A stretch of DNA of 64,000 bases from Allobosea sp. (GCA_017307955.1 JAFKFV010000011.1:248001-312000), one strand, 5' to 3'; positions 1-9,914 are shown, counted from the stretch's first letter. The notes: generated by a model from the sequence alone, not told the origin. A program made the numbers and translations.

Positions 1-1
1 G

Positions 2-931
2 GAACGGGTGGTGCGCGCGAGCGGCCGGCCGGTGAAGACGATCGTCATCCAGGCGGCGGGCGGCACGCGGAAATCCATCGACGAGGGCCGCGCCTTCGTC
101 GCCGAGCAGCGCGCGCTGCTCGATGCCGCGCCGACCGTGCCGATGGCGGTGAGCGAACTGGTGATCGGCACCGTCTGCGGCGGCTCCGACGGCACCTCGG
201 GCATCACCGGCAATCCCGCCGCCGGCCGCGCCTTCGACCAGTTCGTCGCCGAGGGCGCCGCCTGCATCTTCGAGGAGACGGGCGAACTCATCGGCTGCGA
301 ACACATCATGGCCGCGCGCGCCGCGACGCCCGAACTCGGTGCCGAGCTGGAGGCGAGCGTCGCCAAGGCCGCGCGCTATTACGCGACCCTTGGCTACGGT
401 TCCTTCGCGGCGGGCAATGCCGATGGCGGGCTGACGACGATCGAGGAAAAATCAATGGGCGCCTATGCGAAATCCGGCGCCTCGCCGATTTCGGGCCTCA
501 TCAAGCCGGGCGACATCCCGCCGCGCGGCGGGCTCTACCTCCTCGACGTGGTGCCGGACGGCGAGGTGCGGTTCGGCTTTCCCAATATCAACGACAATGC
601 CGAGATCGCCGAACTCATTGCCTGCGGCAGCCATGCCGTGCTGTTCGTCACCGGGCGGGGCTCGGTTGTCGGCTCGGCGATCTCGCCGGTCGTGAAGATC
701 TGCGCCAATCCGGAGACCTACCGCCGCATGGCCGACGACATGGATGTCGATGCCGGCCGCATCCTCGAAGGCAGAGCGAGCCTCGACGAGGTCGGCCGCG
801 AGATTCATGACCGCGTCGTCGCGCTCGGCGCCGGCGCGCGCACGCGCTCCGAAGAGCTTGGCCACCAGGAATTCATCCTGACCTACAAGTCGTTCGAGCC
901 GATCGGCCCCGCCTGCCTTCCCGCTGCCTGA
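2..931 (+). CDS. UxaA-family sugar-acid dehydratase, C-terminal part (5' truncated)
   Basis: The reading frame is open to the left edge, so the N-terminus lies outside the window. The visible 309 residues resemble the large catalytic domain of altronate/galactarate dehydratases (UxaA/GarD family), which eliminate water from hexarates or hexonates to give 2-keto-3-deoxy acids. Family-like stretches include VCGGSDGTSGITGNPA near the start and a late segment where the chain is pulled toward ISPVVKICANP. It is followed after 11 nt by an RraA-like gene, suggesting dehydration followed by retro-aldol cleavage of one sugar acid. The exact substrate cannot be read from the fragment. Confidence 0.8.
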   Translation, partial: ERVVRASGRPVKTIVIQAAGGTRKSIDEGRAFVAEQRALLDAAPTVPMAVSELVIGTVCGGSDGTSGITGNPAAGRAFDQFVAEGAACIFEETGELIGCEHIMAARAATPELGAELEASVAKAARYYATLGYGSFAAGNADGGLTTIEEKSMGAYAKSGASPISGLIKPGDIPPRGGLYLLDVVPDGEVRFGFPNINDNAEIAELIACGSHAVLFVTGRGSVVGSAISPVVKICANPETYRRMADDMDVDAGRILEGRASLDEVGREIHDRVVALGAGARTRSEELGHQEFILTYKSFEPIGPACLPAA

Positions 932-942
932 GGAACCCTGCC

Positions 943-1599
943 ATGACGGCCGAAAGGACGCTCACCGAACGGCTCGAGGCCTGCTACACCGGCGTCGTCC
1001 ACGACGTCATGCGGGCGATGGGCCTTGCCGACTTCACGCTTCCGCCCGGGCTGCGCCCGATCCTGCCGGAGCGCGCGATGGCCGGGCCGGCCTTCACCAT
1101 CCTCGGCAAGGTCGATCCCTCCGCCGATCCGCATGAGACGCTGCTCGCCTGGACCGGGCTTCTCTCGAAGGCACCGCCCGGCGCGATCTGGGTGTCGCAG
1201 CCCAATGACGACCGCGTCGCGCATATGGGCGAATTGTCGGCCGAGACGCTGAAGAACAAGGGCGTGCGTGGGGCGATTGTCGACGGCTTCGCCCGAGACG
1301 TGAACTTCCTCATCGAGATCGGCTTCCAGACCTGGTGCCGGGGCTTCACGCCGCGCGACATCGTCGGCATCTGGTTGCCGGAGGCGACCGATGTCGAGGT
1401 CACGATCGGCGATGTCGTCATCGCGCCGGGCGATTATCTGGTCGGCGACCGCGACGGGCTGATCCGCATTCCGCGCGCGCTCGCCGAGGAGGTTGCCGCC
1501 CGCGCCGAGGCGGCCATCGCGACCGAGAATCTCGTCCGCAAGGCGATCCTCTCCGGCGTCGACCCGCAGCAGGCCTACCTCACCTACGGCAAGTTCTGA
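943..1599 (+). CDS. RraA-like protein (HMG/CHA aldolase-like family)
   Basis: This 218-residue protein belongs to the RraA / 4-hydroxy-4-methyl-2-oxoglutarate aldolase family. It has the conserved central segment GVRGAIVDGFARDV, whose Arg-Asp pair is part of the metal/pyruvate site in aldolase members. Family members are either divalent-metal aldolases or RNase E inhibitors. Its place directly behind a UxaA-type dehydratase argues for sugar-acid metabolism. It starts at ATG 943, 11 nt after the previous stop, and is probably co-transcribed. Aldolase activity is inferred, not shown. Confidence 0.75.
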   Translation: MTAERTLTERLEACYTGVVHDVMRAMGLADFTLPPGLRPILPERAMAGPAFTILGKVDPSADPHETLLAWTGLLSKAPPGAIWVSQPNDDRVAHMGELSAETLKNKGVRGAIVDGFARDVNFLIEIGFQTWCRGFTPRDIVGIWLPEATDVEVTIGDVVIAPGDYLVGDRDGLIRIPRALAEEVAARAEAAIATENLVRKAILSGVDPQQAYLTYGKF

Positions 1600-1615
1600 G
1601 CTGCCGCGCGCGCCC

Positions 1616-1640
1616 GCCGGGGGGATGATCATTCCCCGGC
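1616..1640. terminator. GC hairpin between rraA-like gene and esterase
   Basis: Arms GCCGGGG (1616-1622) and CCCCGGC (1634-1640) pair perfectly around an 11-nt loop that contains the self-complementary ATGATCAT. It lies 17 nt after the RraA-like stop and has no T-run, so it could be a weak terminator, a transcript-stabilising hairpin or chance. Confidence 0.3.
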
Positions 1641-1721
1641 AACGCCGACGGGCGCATGTCCTCGCCTTGCCAAAGCCGTGGCGGCGGCGACACTGGAGCC
1701 GCACGATTCGGGAGAGAGTCC

Positions 1722-2687
1722 ATGCCGCTTTATGATCTCAGCATCGCGGAGCTTCGCGCCTATCGCGGCGAGGTTACCCGTCCGGGTGACTTCGACGCCT
1801 TCTGGGCGGGAACGCTGGCCGAGGCCCGCGCCGTGCCGCTCGATGCGCGCTTCGAGCCGTTCGACGCGGGGCTGAAGATCGTCGAGGTGCTCGACGTGAC
1901 CTTTGCCGGTTTCGGCGGCCATCCGGTCAAGGCCTGGCTCATCCTGCCGCGCCAGCGCGCGGGCAAGCTTCCCTGCGTCGTCAAATTTATCGGCTATGGC
2001 GGCGGCCGCGGCTTCCCGCACGAGCATCTGCTGTGGCCGGCAGCCGGCTATGCCGTGTTCGTCATGGACACGCGCGGGCAGGGCAGCAGCTGGTCGAAGG
2101 GTGATACGGCCGATCCGGTCGGCTCCGATCCGGCGCATCCGGGCTTCATGACCCGCGGCATCCTCTCGCCCGAGACCTATTACTACCGCCGCGTCTTCAC
2201 CGATGCGGTGCGGGCGATCGAGGCGGCGCGCAGCCATGACGCGGTCGATGCGGCACGGATCGCGGTCACCGGCGGTAGCCAAGGCGGCGGCATCTCGATC
2301 GCAGCCTCGTCGCTCGACGGCTCGCTGAAGGCGCTGATGCCCGACGTGCCGTTCCTCTGCGATTTCCCCCGCGCCGTCGGACTGACGCCGCGCGATCCCT
2401 TCCCGGAGATCTCGCGCTTCCTCGCCGTGCATCGCGACAAGGTCGAGCGGGTGTTCGCGACGCTCGCCTATTTCGACGGCGTCAATTTCGCGTCGACCGA
2501 TGCGACGCCGGCGCTCTATTCGGTGGCGATCATGGACACGATCTGCCCGCCCTCGACGATCTTCGCCGCCTACAACGCCCATGCCGGCACGGAGAAGGCG
2601 ATCCGCGAATATGGCTTCAACGACCATGAGGGCGGCGGCGCCTTCCAGGATCGCGCGCAGCTCGACTGGCTCTCCAGCCGGATCTAG
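1722..2687 (+). CDS. Acetyl xylan esterase / cephalosporin-C deacetylase family hydrolase (AXE1)
   Basis: A 321-residue alpha/beta hydrolase of the AXE1 family, which removes acetyl groups from xylo-oligosaccharides. The nucleophile elbow is GGSQGGG with Ser186. Asp272 (MDTICPP) and His302 (NDHEGGG) complete the triad. No signal peptide is seen, so it should act in the cytoplasm on imported acetylated sugars. The start at 1722 is chosen because GGAGAG lies 6 nt upstream; a longer in-frame start at 1656 has no good ribosome-binding site. Its TAG stop interlocks with the stop of the convergent kinase at a CTAG. Confidence 0.85.
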   Translation: MPLYDLSIAELRAYRGEVTRPGDFDAFWAGTLAEARAVPLDARFEPFDAGLKIVEVLDVTFAGFGGHPVKAWLILPRQRAGKLPCVVKFIGYGGGRGFPHEHLLWPAAGYAVFVMDTRGQGSSWSKGDTADPVGSDPAHPGFMTRGILSPETYYYRRVFTDAVRAIEAARSHDAVDAARIAVTGGSQGGGISIAASSLDGSLKALMPDVPFLCDFPRAVGLTPRDPFPEISRFLAVHRDKVERVFATLAYFDGVNFASTDATPALYSVAIMDTICPPSTIFAAYNAHAGTEKAIREYGFNDHEGGGAFQDRAQLDWLSSRI

Positions 2688-4198
2688 CGGCGAAGCGGGC
2701 TGAGGAGCGGGGCGAGCGCTGCCTGCGCGGCGGCGCTTGCGCGGTAGGCGGCGACCATTGCCGCTACCCGCTCTCGCCGGCTTTGCTCTGGCGCATGCTC
2801 CTCGGCGCTGCCATGCGCCCGCATGACGGCGGAGACATCCGGCCAGATACCGAGCGCGACCATGGCGAGGGTCGCGGCGCCGAGCGAAGCCGACTGTTGG
2901 TCGACCGAGGTCTTGACGATCCGGCAGGAGAGGATGTCGGCCATCACCTGACGCATCAGTGGATGCCGAGCGCCGCCGCCGACGATCGTCATCGTCTCGC
3001 TGACCGATGTGAGCTTCCTGAGTTCGTCGAGCGCGACGCGGAGGCCGAGCGCGATGCCCTCGATCGTCGCCCGCGCGATGTCGGCGCGGGTATGGCCGAG
3101 ATCGAGGCCGAGCAGGGCGCCGCGGATATCGGGACCGCCTTCCAGGCTGGTGCCGCCGCCGAGCGTCGGCACGAAGACGAGTCCGCTGGCACCGAACGGT
3201 GCTTCCGCCGCCTCGGCGAACAACGCGTCGTAGCTCTTGGCCGCCTGCCCGGTCAGCACGTCCTTCACGAAGGAGAGGCTGGTGCCGGAGGAGAAGATCG
3301 ACGTCGCCGAGATCACCTGACCCGGCACGACATGGGCGAAGGCGAAGGGCCGCACCCGCGCATCCAGCACCGGCTTCGCGGAGGACACCGTCAGCCAGCT
3401 TGACGAGCCCATGGAGGAATAGAAGTCGCCCTCGCGGAAGGTGCGGGCGCCCAGCGCCATGCATGAATTGTCGACGCCGCCGGCGATGACGACGACGTCG
3501 CGCATCAGTCCGAGCTCAGCCGCGACCTCGGATTTGAGCGTGCCGAGAATCTCCGTCGAGGGCACCACCTCCGGGAAGAGGGCGCGATCGACGCCGGCGG
3601 CATCGAGGATCTCGTCCGAGAACACGCGCCGCTCGAGATCATAGGCGCCGCTACCCGAGGCATAGGAGGGATCGGTGGCGTGCCGGCCGGTCAAGCGGAG
3701 ATTGATATAGTCCTTGCTGCCGGCGATCGAGTGCGTCCGCGCCAGGATCGCCGGATGGTGCCGGCGCAGCCAGAGGATCTTGAACAGAGGGTAGAGCGCG
3801 GCGGGGAAGCCGTTGCCGGTCAGGCCGTACCAGCGGTCGGCGTCGAAGGAGCGGAAGAAGGCCTCGGCCTCGGCGCCGGCCCGCGCATCCGACCATATCG
3901 GCACGCGGCGCATCAAGGGCTCGTCGTCGGCGCCGAGCGGGATGCAGCCGAGGCTGTGGCCGGAGATGCTGATGGCGCCGATGGCGGAGGCATCGACGCC
4001 TTCGCTCGCGACGAGCGCGGCGATGCTGGCGACGACGGCAGTCCACCAGTCGTCGACATCCTGTTCGTGATAGCCGGGCGCCGGATAATGGGTGCGATAG
4101 GCCTCGACCCGCTCGGCGAGGCAGGCGCCGCTCGCATCATAGAGCGCCGACTTGACGCCGCCGGTCCCGAGATCGAGCGCGAGCACCGTGCGCGTCAT
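2684..4198 (-). CDS. FGGY-family carbohydrate kinase (xylulokinase-like)
   Basis: A 504-residue FGGY kinase of usual family length. The N-terminal phosphate-binding loop is [15 protein letters not shown] (about 6-20). [10 protein letters not shown] and the adenosine-motif region [11 protein letters not shown] mark the second actin-like fold. It should phosphorylate a ketose or polyol in the cytoplasm. It follows deoC with only 4 nt between and ends the importer-RpiR-DeoC-kinase unit, so the imported sugar is probably phosphorylated here and then cleaved by the aldolase. The pairing with DeoC is unusual, since known deoxyribokinases are PfkB-type, so the substrate is left open. Confidence 0.85.
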   Translation of the reverse strand: MTRTVLALDLGTGGVKSALYDASGACLAERVEAYRTHYPAPGYHEQDVDDWWTAVVASIAALVASEGVDASAIGAISISGHSLGCIPLGADDEPLMRRVPIWSDARAGAEAEAFFRSFDADRWYGLTGNGFPAALYPLFKILWLRRHHPAILARTHSIAGSKDYINLRLTGRHATDPSYASGSGAYDLERRVFSDEILDAAGVDRALFPEVVPSTEILGTLKSEVAAELGLMRDVVVIAGGVDNSCMALGARTFREGDFYSSMGSSSWLTVSSAKPVLDARVRPFAFAHVVPGQVISATSIFSSGTSLSFVKDVLTGQAAKSYDALFAEAAEAPFGASGLVFVPTLGGGTSLEGGPDIRGALLGLDLGHTRADIARATIEGIALGLRVALDELRKLTSVSETMTIVGGGARHPLMRQVMADILSCRIVKTSVDQQSASLGAATLAMVALGIWPDVSAVMRAHGSAEEHAPEQSRRERVAAMVAAYRASAAAQAALAPLLSPLRR

Positions 4199-4202
4199 CG
4201 CC

Positions 4203-4928
4203 TTACGCCTCCGCCGGGATCGGCAGGCGGCCGTCCGGCAGCGCGCGAACCTGGCTAACGAGATCGGTGGCCGAGGCCGTGTTGATGCCGAAGCGGGTCA
4301 CGCCGATCGCCACCATCGCAGCGACTGTGTCCAGATCGCGGATGCCGCCAGAGGCCTTGATGCCGGCGCGGCCGGCGACGACCGAGGCGATGCGGCGGAT
4401 GCGCGGCAGCGTTGCCGCTGCCGGGGTCCAGCCGGTGCCGGTCTTGACGAAGGCGGCGCCGCTCGCCGCGACGATCTCGGCCGCCGTCTCCATCTCAGAG
4501 TCGGTCAGATGGTGCAATTCGATGATGACCTTGATCGGCACCGGCGCCGCGGCCTCGATCACCGCCGCGACCTCGTCGCGGACGTAAGAAAGGCCACCTG
4601 ATTTCAGCCGGCCGACATTCATCATGAGGTCGAGTTCATCGGCGCCGGCCTCGCGCAGCGCCCTTGCCTCAGCGGCCTTGATCGCGGTCATGTGGCCGCC
4701 GGCGGGAAAGCCGATCGGTCCGCCGACAAGTGTCCGGCCGCCCGCCGGGATCAGCGAACGGAGCAGCGGTACGAAATTCGGCAGCGCATGCGCGGCGATG
4801 AAGCCCTGCGCGACGGCGAGGTCGGCGAGCGCGCGCACATCGTCTTCGGTGTGAAAGGCCTGGACGGCGCTGATATCGATCATCTGGGCGAGATCGGCGG
4901 CGCCGAGGCTGGCGGGACGTGCGGACAT
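4203..4928 (-). CDS. deoC: Deoxyribose-phosphate aldolase (DeoC)-type class I aldolase
   Basis: A 241-residue TIM-barrel class I aldolase. Lys162 in FVKTGTG is the expected Schiff-base lysine, Asp100 (ELDLMMN) and Lys191 (GIKASGG) are the proton-relay residues, so the catalytic set matches DeoC. The family cleaves 2-deoxyribose-5-phosphate to glyceraldehyde-3-phosphate and acetaldehyde. In this unit it may act on the product of the downstream FGGY kinase, so the true substrate may differ. It is preceded by a 76-nt gap holding an RpiR-type operator candidate (4945-4960), so it may have a second promoter. Confidence 0.88.
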   Translation of the reverse strand: MSARPASLGAADLAQMIDISAVQAFHTEDDVRALADLAVAQGFIAAHALPNFVPLLRSLIPAGGRTLVGGPIGFPAGGHMTAIKAAEARALREAGADELDLMMNVGRLKSGGLSYVRDEVAAVIEAAAPVPIKVIIELHHLTDSEMETAAEIVAASGAAFVKTGTGWTPAAATLPRIRRIASVVAGRAGIKASGGIRDLDTVAAMVAIGVTRFGINTASATDLVSQVRALPDGRLPIPAEA

Positions 4929-4944
4929 GGGCGTCGAAGGGTCC

Positions 4945-4960
4945 TGTACTATTGCTACAT
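4945..4960. promoter_or_regulatory. Candidate RpiR operator between rpiR and deoC
   Basis: TGTACTATTGCTACAT has TGTA/TACA half-sites around 7 nt. It matches the site at 9811-9826 in 12 of 16 positions, with only the central four bases different. The geometry resembles operators known for RpiR-family regulators such as HexR. It lies 17 nt upstream of the deoC start, suggesting that deoC-kinase has its own regulated promoter. Confidence 0.5.
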
Positions 4961-5004
4961 CGGGCGGCGGCGCGAGATTCGGCCCCGGCCGGGCTCGGCG
5001 GCGA

Positions 5005-5889
5005 TCAGATCCTGGAGGTGGAGCGCATATGCGAGAGCGTGCGCTTCATGCGCTTGAAGCTCTCGACATGCGTTTCGCCGCGCCGGAGCGCGACGGCGGT
5101 CGAGAGGATGTCGACGACGACCAGCGCCGCGATGCGCGAGATGGTCGGCGTATAGATATTGGTGTTCTCGAGCGTCTCGGTGAGGAGGACGATGTCGGAC
5201 GCGTCGGCGAGCGGGCCTTCGTTGCCGGTGATGCCGATGACCGTGGCGCCGTTCTCGCGGGCGAGCTTTGCGACCTCGACGGTCGAGCGCGTCGTGCCGG
5301 TGTTGGAGATGGCGACGGCGACATCGCCGGGCTTCAGGATCGAGGCGACCATCACCTGCTGGTGGGAATCGATCTCCGCGCCGCAGGGGACGCCGAACAG
5401 CGGGAATTTCTGCTGCGCATCCATGGCGACGATGCCGGACGCGCCGAAGCCGAAGAACTCGATGCGCCGCGCCGCGAGCAAGACGTCGACCGCGCGCGAC
5501 AGCGCCGCCGAATCGAGCCGGTTCCGCGCCCAGTCGAGGCTCGTCATCGTGTAGTCGAAGATCTTGCGGGCGACGGCGTCCGGGCTGTCGGCGTCGGTGA
5601 TGACCGAATGGGTCGCCGGCACGCCGAGCGCCAGCGCCTGAGCGAGGCGCAGCTTGAAATCCTGGAAGCCGTCGCAGCCGACGGCGTTGCAGAAGCGGAT
5701 GACCGTCGGCTGGCTGACATCGGCGAGCTGCGCCGTCTCGGCGACGGTCGCCGAGAGGATGCGGCGGGGATCGGCGAGGATCGTATCGCAGACCTTGCGG
5801 TCGGATTTCCTGAGATCGCCGCGCATCGCGCGCGCGACCTCGAGGATATTGCCCGTGCCGCCGACAAAGGCGGAAACATGTGGCTGCAT
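5005..5889 (-). CDS. RpiR-family transcriptional regulator (HTH + SIS)
   Basis: A 294-residue regulator with an N-terminal RpiR helix-turn-helix (about 15-95; recognition segment ADVSQPTVIRFCNAVG) and a C-terminal SIS sugar-phosphate-binding domain (about 125-255; FGFGASGIVAMD, SNTGTTRST). Such proteins sense phosphosugars and usually repress sugar catabolic genes. It sits inside the unit it probably controls, 27 nt after the permease stop. Two near-identical operator-like sites lie upstream of deoC and upstream of the binding-protein gene. Confidence 0.9.
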   Translation of the reverse strand: MQPHVSAFVGGTGNILEVARAMRGDLRKSDRKVCDTILADPRRILSATVAETAQLADVSQPTVIRFCNAVGCDGFQDFKLRLAQALALGVPATHSVITDADSPDAVARKIFDYTMTSLDWARNRLDSAALSRAVDVLLAARRIEFFGFGASGIVAMDAQQKFPLFGVPCGAEIDSHQQVMVASILKPGDVAVAISNTGTTRSTVEVAKLARENGATVIGITGNEGPLADASDIVLLTETLENTNIYTPTISRIAALVVVDILSTAVALRRGETHVESFKRMKRTLSHMRSTSRI

Positions 5890-5916
5890 GATCGAACGCT
5901 CCCCGCCGCGGCTTCT

Positions 5917-6921
5917 CTACCGCGTTCGCGACCGGAAGACGCCGATCAACGATTGCATGATGCCGACATTGCGGAAAGAGCCTTGCCGGACCTGGTCGAA
6001 GATGGCGGCGAGGACGATCACGAGGCCGACGCTCATCTGCTGCAGGAAGGGCGAGAGTTCGAGCAGGATGAAGGCATTGCGCAGCGCGCCGAGCAGATAG
6101 GCGCCGAGCATGGCGCCGAGGATCGAGCCGCGGCCGCCGGACAGGCTGGCGCCGCCGATCACCACCGCCGCGATGACGTCGAGCTCGAGCCCGGTGCCTG
6201 CCTGCGCCTCGGCGACGCTGACCTGCGCCGTGTAGACGATGCCGGCGATGGCGGCGAGCGCCCCGGAGACGACGAACACCGCGATGCGCGTCGAGGCGAT
6301 CGGGATGCCCGAGAGCCGCGCCGCCTCGTCATTGTCGCCGACGGCGACGATGCGCTGGCCAATGACGCTGCGCTTCAGGATGAATTGGCCGACGATCACG
6401 AGGCCGATGAAGATCAGCACCTGGACGGGGATGTCGAGGAAGCTGCCCTGGCCGAGGAACATGACTTGCGGGTCGACCATGATCGGCAGGCCGCCGGAGA
6501 TGACCTGCGTCAGGCCGCGGGCGACCGAGAGCATGCCGAGCGTTGCGATGAAGGAGTTGACGCGGAAGAGGACGACGATGAGGCCGTTGACGAAGCCGGC
6601 CGCCGCGCCGACGCCGATCGCCAGCGCGACGGCGACCCAGGGATTGAGCCCGGCCGCCATCAGCCAGGCGCCGCAGAGGCCGGAAAGGCCCATCACCGAG
6701 CCGACAGAGAGGTCGATCTCGCGGGCGATGATCACGAAGCACTGGCCGATCGACATGATGCCGACCACCGCGACCGCGACGAGCACGTTGCGGAGATTGT
6801 CGGTCGTCAGGAAGTTCGGGTTGACGAATGAGAAGGCGACCGACAGCACGACGATGACGCCGACGAGCCCCGCTTCCTGGCCTTTGAGAAAAGGCAGGCG
6901 CCTCAGACTGGCGAAGCCCAT
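5917..6921 (-). CDS. RbsC-type sugar ABC transporter permease
   Basis: A 334-residue integral membrane permease of the ribose/xylose/LsrCD class, with about 9-10 hydrophobic segments and the family signature AREIDLSVGSVMGLSG after TM2. It pairs with the tandem ATPase and periplasmic protein upstream. The start at 6921 is preferred because GAGGGA lies 6 nt upstream. An in-frame ATG at 6987, one base after the ATPase stop, would add 22 residues and is a serious alternative by translational coupling. Confidence 0.88.
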   Translation of the reverse strand: MGFASLRRLPFLKGQEAGLVGVIVVLSVAFSFVNPNFLTTDNLRNVLVAVAVVGIMSIGQCFVIIAREIDLSVGSVMGLSGLCGAWLMAAGLNPWVAVALAIGVGAAAGFVNGLIVVLFRVNSFIATLGMLSVARGLTQVISGGLPIMVDPQVMFLGQGSFLDIPVQVLIFIGLVIVGQFILKRSVIGQRIVAVGDNDEAARLSGIPIASTRIAVFVVSGALAAIAGIVYTAQVSVAEAQAGTGLELDVIAAVVIGGASLSGGRGSILGAMLGAYLLGALRNAFILLELSPFLQQMSVGLVIVLAAIFDQVRQGSFRNVGIMQSLIGVFRSRTR

Positions 6922-6988
6922 GCGATGTCCCTCACGCGATGTTGCCGGATCGCCGCCTGTCGCGGGTCCGTTGGAAATGCTGCTCATG

Positions 6989-8575
6989 TCAGGTCGTGCC
7001 CAAGGTAGGGGCGAGGTCCGAGGCGAGGGCGGTCGCCCCCGCGTCCTCGATCTTCTCGCCGAGCGCCGAGGCAACGACTCGCGCCGCTTCCGGGCCGCGG
7101 GCGAGGCTGTCGGCGATCGTGCCGCCGCGCACCACGACGATGCGGTCGGCGAGCTGCAGGATCTCGTCGAGCTCGGACGAGACGAACCAGACGGCGAGCC
7201 CGCGCTCATGCGCAAGCGAGCGGATGAGCCGGTACATGTCGGCCTTGGTGCGCACATCGACGCCGCGCGTCGGCTCGTCGAGGATGACGAGCGACGGGTT
7301 GGAGGCGAGGGCGCGCGCCAGCAGCACCTTCTGCTGGTTGCCGCCGGAGAGCGTGCGGATCGGCACGTCGACCGTCTCCGCCTTGACGCCGATCTCGTCG
7401 GCGCTCGCCTGCGCGAAGGCGCGGCGCTTGCGGTCCGAGAAGAAGCCGAAGCTGCCGAAACGATCGAGCACGTTCGAGGTCAGGTTGAAGGCGATGTCGT
7501 GGCCGTAGAAGACGGAGGTGCGGCGCTCTTCGCTGATGAAGGCGATGCCGCCCTTGAGCGCGTCGCGCGGCGAGGAGAAGCGGACGCGGCGGCCGTTGAG
7601 GCTGACCGCGCCGCCCGTGAGCGGATCGGCGCCGATGATGGCGCGGATGATCTCGGTGCGGCCGGAGCCGACGAGGCCGGCCATGCCGACGATCTCGCCG
7701 GCATGGATGTCGAAGGAGACGTCGGAAAAGGCGAGCCCGCTCGCCTTGCGCACCGAAAGCACCGGCACGGCGTCGGGCTTCAGCGCGGGCCGCGCCTCGG
7801 CCTCGGCGAGATCGAGCGCCGCCTTCAGCCGCTCGCCGGCCATGAGCTGGATCGCGCGTGCCTTTGGCAGCGCCGCGACAGAGCCTTCGCCGACCTTGCG
7901 CCCATCGCGCATGACGATCACCTCGTCGGCGATCTCATAGACCTCGCCGAGGCGATGGCTGACGAGCACGACGGCGGTGCCGCGATCGCGCAAGCGCCGC
8001 ACGATGTCGAACAGGCGGTCGGTTTCCTTGCGCGTCAGGCTGGAATTGGGCTCGTCGAGGAAGAGGACATGCGGATCGGCGGCGAGCGCGCGGGCGATCT
8101 CGACCAATTGCCGCTCGGCGGCGGAAAGGCCGGTACAACGTCCGCCGAGGTCGGGGAGGTCGTTCTCGAGGCCGAGGCTCGCGAGCAGCGCCTTCGCCTC
8201 GCCGACCAGCGCGCCGCCGCGGTGCAGCGCACTGCCCGCCCGGCTGCCGAGCCGGGCGAGGAAGATGTTCTCCGCCACCGTCATCTGCGTGACGAGTTGC
8301 GGTTCCTGATGCACGACAGCGATACCCATCGCCTTGGCGGCGAGCGAGCCGGCGAGGCGGACGGGCGAACCCGCGACGAGGATCTCGCCGCGATCGGGCT
8401 GGTGGACGCCGGAGCAGACGCGGATCATCGTCGACTTGCCGGCGCCGTTCTCCCCCAGCAGCGCCGTCACCACGCCGCGGCGAAAGCGCATGCTGACATC
8501 GGAGAGGGCATGGACCGAGCCGAAGCTCTTGTCGACCGAAACGACTTCGAGGGCGATGGGCTTTTCGGTGGACAT
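6989..8575 (-). CDS. RbsA-type sugar ABC transporter ATPase (tandem domains)
   Basis: A 528-residue protein with two ABC domains, as in RbsA, XylG and MglA. The first has Walker A GENGAGKS and signature LSAAERQ; the second has a degenerate Walker A (GLVGSGRTE) and signature LSGGNQQK, the normal pattern for this class. It powers import through the RbsC-type permease encoded next. The start MSTEKPIALEV at 8575 is chosen because an upstream frame extension has no family similarity. Confidence 0.92.
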   Translation of the reverse strand: MSTEKPIALEVVSVDKSFGSVHALSDVSMRFRRGVVTALLGENGAGKSTMIRVCSGVHQPDRGEILVAGSPVRLAGSLAAKAMGIAVVHQEPQLVTQMTVAENIFLARLGSRAGSALHRGGALVGEAKALLASLGLENDLPDLGGRCTGLSAAERQLVEIARALAADPHVLFLDEPNSSLTRKETDRLFDIVRRLRDRGTAVVLVSHRLGEVYEIADEVIVMRDGRKVGEGSVAALPKARAIQLMAGERLKAALDLAEAEARPALKPDAVPVLSVRKASGLAFSDVSFDIHAGEIVGMAGLVGSGRTEIIRAIIGADPLTGGAVSLNGRRVRFSSPRDALKGGIAFISEERRTSVFYGHDIAFNLTSNVLDRFGSFGFFSDRKRRAFAQASADEIGVKAETVDVPIRTLSGGNQQKVLLARALASNPSLVILDEPTRGVDVRTKADMYRLIRSLAHERGLAVWFVSSELDEILQLADRIVVVRGGTIADSLARGPEAARVVASALGEKIEDAGATALASDLAPTLGTT

Positions 8576-8603
8576 GGCTTCGACCCGGTCGATGCGTGAT
8601 GCG

Positions 8604-9665
8604 TCAGAGCTTCGGCACGGCGCCGAGCGGCTGCATTTCGGGATCGAGCTTGTCGACATTCTCCTTGGTCATGAACAGGCTGACCGCGGGCTGGAGAATC
8701 TCGGCCGGCTTCTGCTGCGCGACGATGTTGTTGAAGAGCGCGACGGCGACATTGTAGCCTTGGCCGAACTCGTCCTGGCCGGTGGCGCCATACATGCTGC
8801 CATCACGGATCGCCGCGATGTTCTCCTTGGTGAAGTCGTAGCCGATCACCTTGACGCTGTCCTGCTTGCCGGCCGCCTTGACCGCCTGCGCGGCGCCGAA
8901 CGGTCCGCCGGCCGTCGCATAGATGGCGACGAGATCGGGCGTCGAGGTGAGGAAGTCCTTGGCCGCTGCGAAGGTGGCGCCGGCCGAATCCTTGGCCTCG
9001 ACGCCTTCGCCGATCACGGTGAGCTTGCTGCCCTGAAGCCCTTCGACGAAGCCCTTGCGACGCTGCTCGGAGCCCGGCGCCGTGAACTGGCTGACGATGA
9101 TGCCGACCTTGCCTTCCTTGTCGCCGACCGCCTTGATCAGCTCGGCTGCGGCGTTCTTGCCGGCCGCGACCTGGTCCTGCGCATAATCGATGACGCCGCC
9201 GGCCTCTTCCACGCAGGGGAACAGCGTGTTGTAGGCGCCGAGCGAGATCTTCTTCTCGTCGGTCAGCTTCTTGACCAGCGCGCAGTTGCCCTCGCCGGCG
9301 ATGAAGAAGCCGATGCCGTTATAGCCCTGCGTCGCGGCGGCGTTGATCGCCTGATTGACGGTCGGGACGTCGATATTGGCGCCGGCGACGATCCACTTCA
9401 CCTCGCCGCCGCGCGACTTCAGCACTTCATTGGCGGTCTCGGCGCCCTTCTGGACGGCGACCCAATAGGGATTGTTGGCGAAGCCGATGATCGCGATCTT
9501 GGCCTTGGTGCCCGCCTCGTTGGCGACGGGCTCCGGGCGGCCGGCGATCGGCGCCATGTCCTCGGCGAGCACGGCACTCGTGCCCGCGACGAGCGCGGCG
9601 GCCGAGGCGAGGGCCAGCATCGAGGCACGCAGGCCAGAGGCATGCGTGCGGAACGAAACGGTCAT
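8604..9665 (-). CDS. Periplasmic sugar-binding protein of RbsABC-type importer
   Basis: A 353-residue substrate-binding protein of the ribose-binding (Peripla_BP_4) family. Residues 1-34 form a Sec signal peptide (hydrophobic core LALASAAALVAG, cleavage near VLA-ED). The mature part starts KAKIAIIGFANNPYWVAVQKG, the classic first strand of this fold. It is the first gene of the minus-strand unit and has a strong GGGAGG ribosome-binding site 7 nt before ATG 9665. The kinase and aldolase downstream imply a sugar ligand, but its identity is not evident. Confidence 0.9.
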   Translation of the reverse strand: MTVSFRTHASGLRASMLALASAAALVAGTSAVLAEDMAPIAGRPEPVANEAGTKAKIAIIGFANNPYWVAVQKGAETANEVLKSRGGEVKWIVAGANIDVPTVNQAINAAATQGYNGIGFFIAGEGNCALVKKLTDEKKISLGAYNTLFPCVEEAGGVIDYAQDQVAAGKNAAAELIKAVGDKEGKVGIIVSQFTAPGSEQRRKGFVEGLQGSKLTVIGEGVEAKDSAGATFAAAKDFLTSTPDLVAIYATAGGPFGAAQAVKAAGKQDSVKVIGYDFTKENIAAIRDGSMYGATGQDEFGQGYNVAVALFNNIVAQQKPAEILQPAVSLFMTKENVDKLDPEMQPLGAVPKL

Positions 9666-9809
9666 GCGAAATCCTCCCGGAATGTGTCGGCCTCGATCGC
9701 CGCGCGCAACCGCGCGGGAAGGGCCTGTCTGGCGTTGGCAATGCCTGGCGGGACTGCGGCCTGTGGGGATGGGGCCTCTCCTCCGCTGGCACCGACCCTG
9801 CGATCGGTG

Positions 9810-9826
9810 ATGTACTGATACTACAT
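9810..9826. promoter_or_regulatory. Candidate RpiR operator in the divergent promoter region
   Basis: ATGTACTGATACTACAT has arms ATGTA/TACAT around 7 nt. Its 16-bp core (9811-9826) shares TGTACT-N4-CTACAT with 4945-4960. It lies between the divergent importer unit and the cupin phosphoglucose-isomerase unit, so one repressor could control both directions. Confidence 0.5.
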
Positions 9827-9914
9827 AAATTCGGAGCATCAAGCCGGATTCTAGGCTTCGATATCCGAAATTAGTCGCGATATCGCTCAGTCCTGTTGCA
9901 TATGACATCCGAAA

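Noticed and set aside
4927..6831. Very long open frame on the plus strand, antisense to deoC, rpiR and the permease
   Set aside because: It is rich in Arg, Asp and Gly with no family resemblance and mirrors three well-supported genes; long antisense frames are common in DNA of this GC content.
6239..8599. Open frame of 786 codons antisense to the permease and ATPase genes
   Set aside because: Both genes beneath it have clear ABC motifs, and the antisense product has no recognisable domain.
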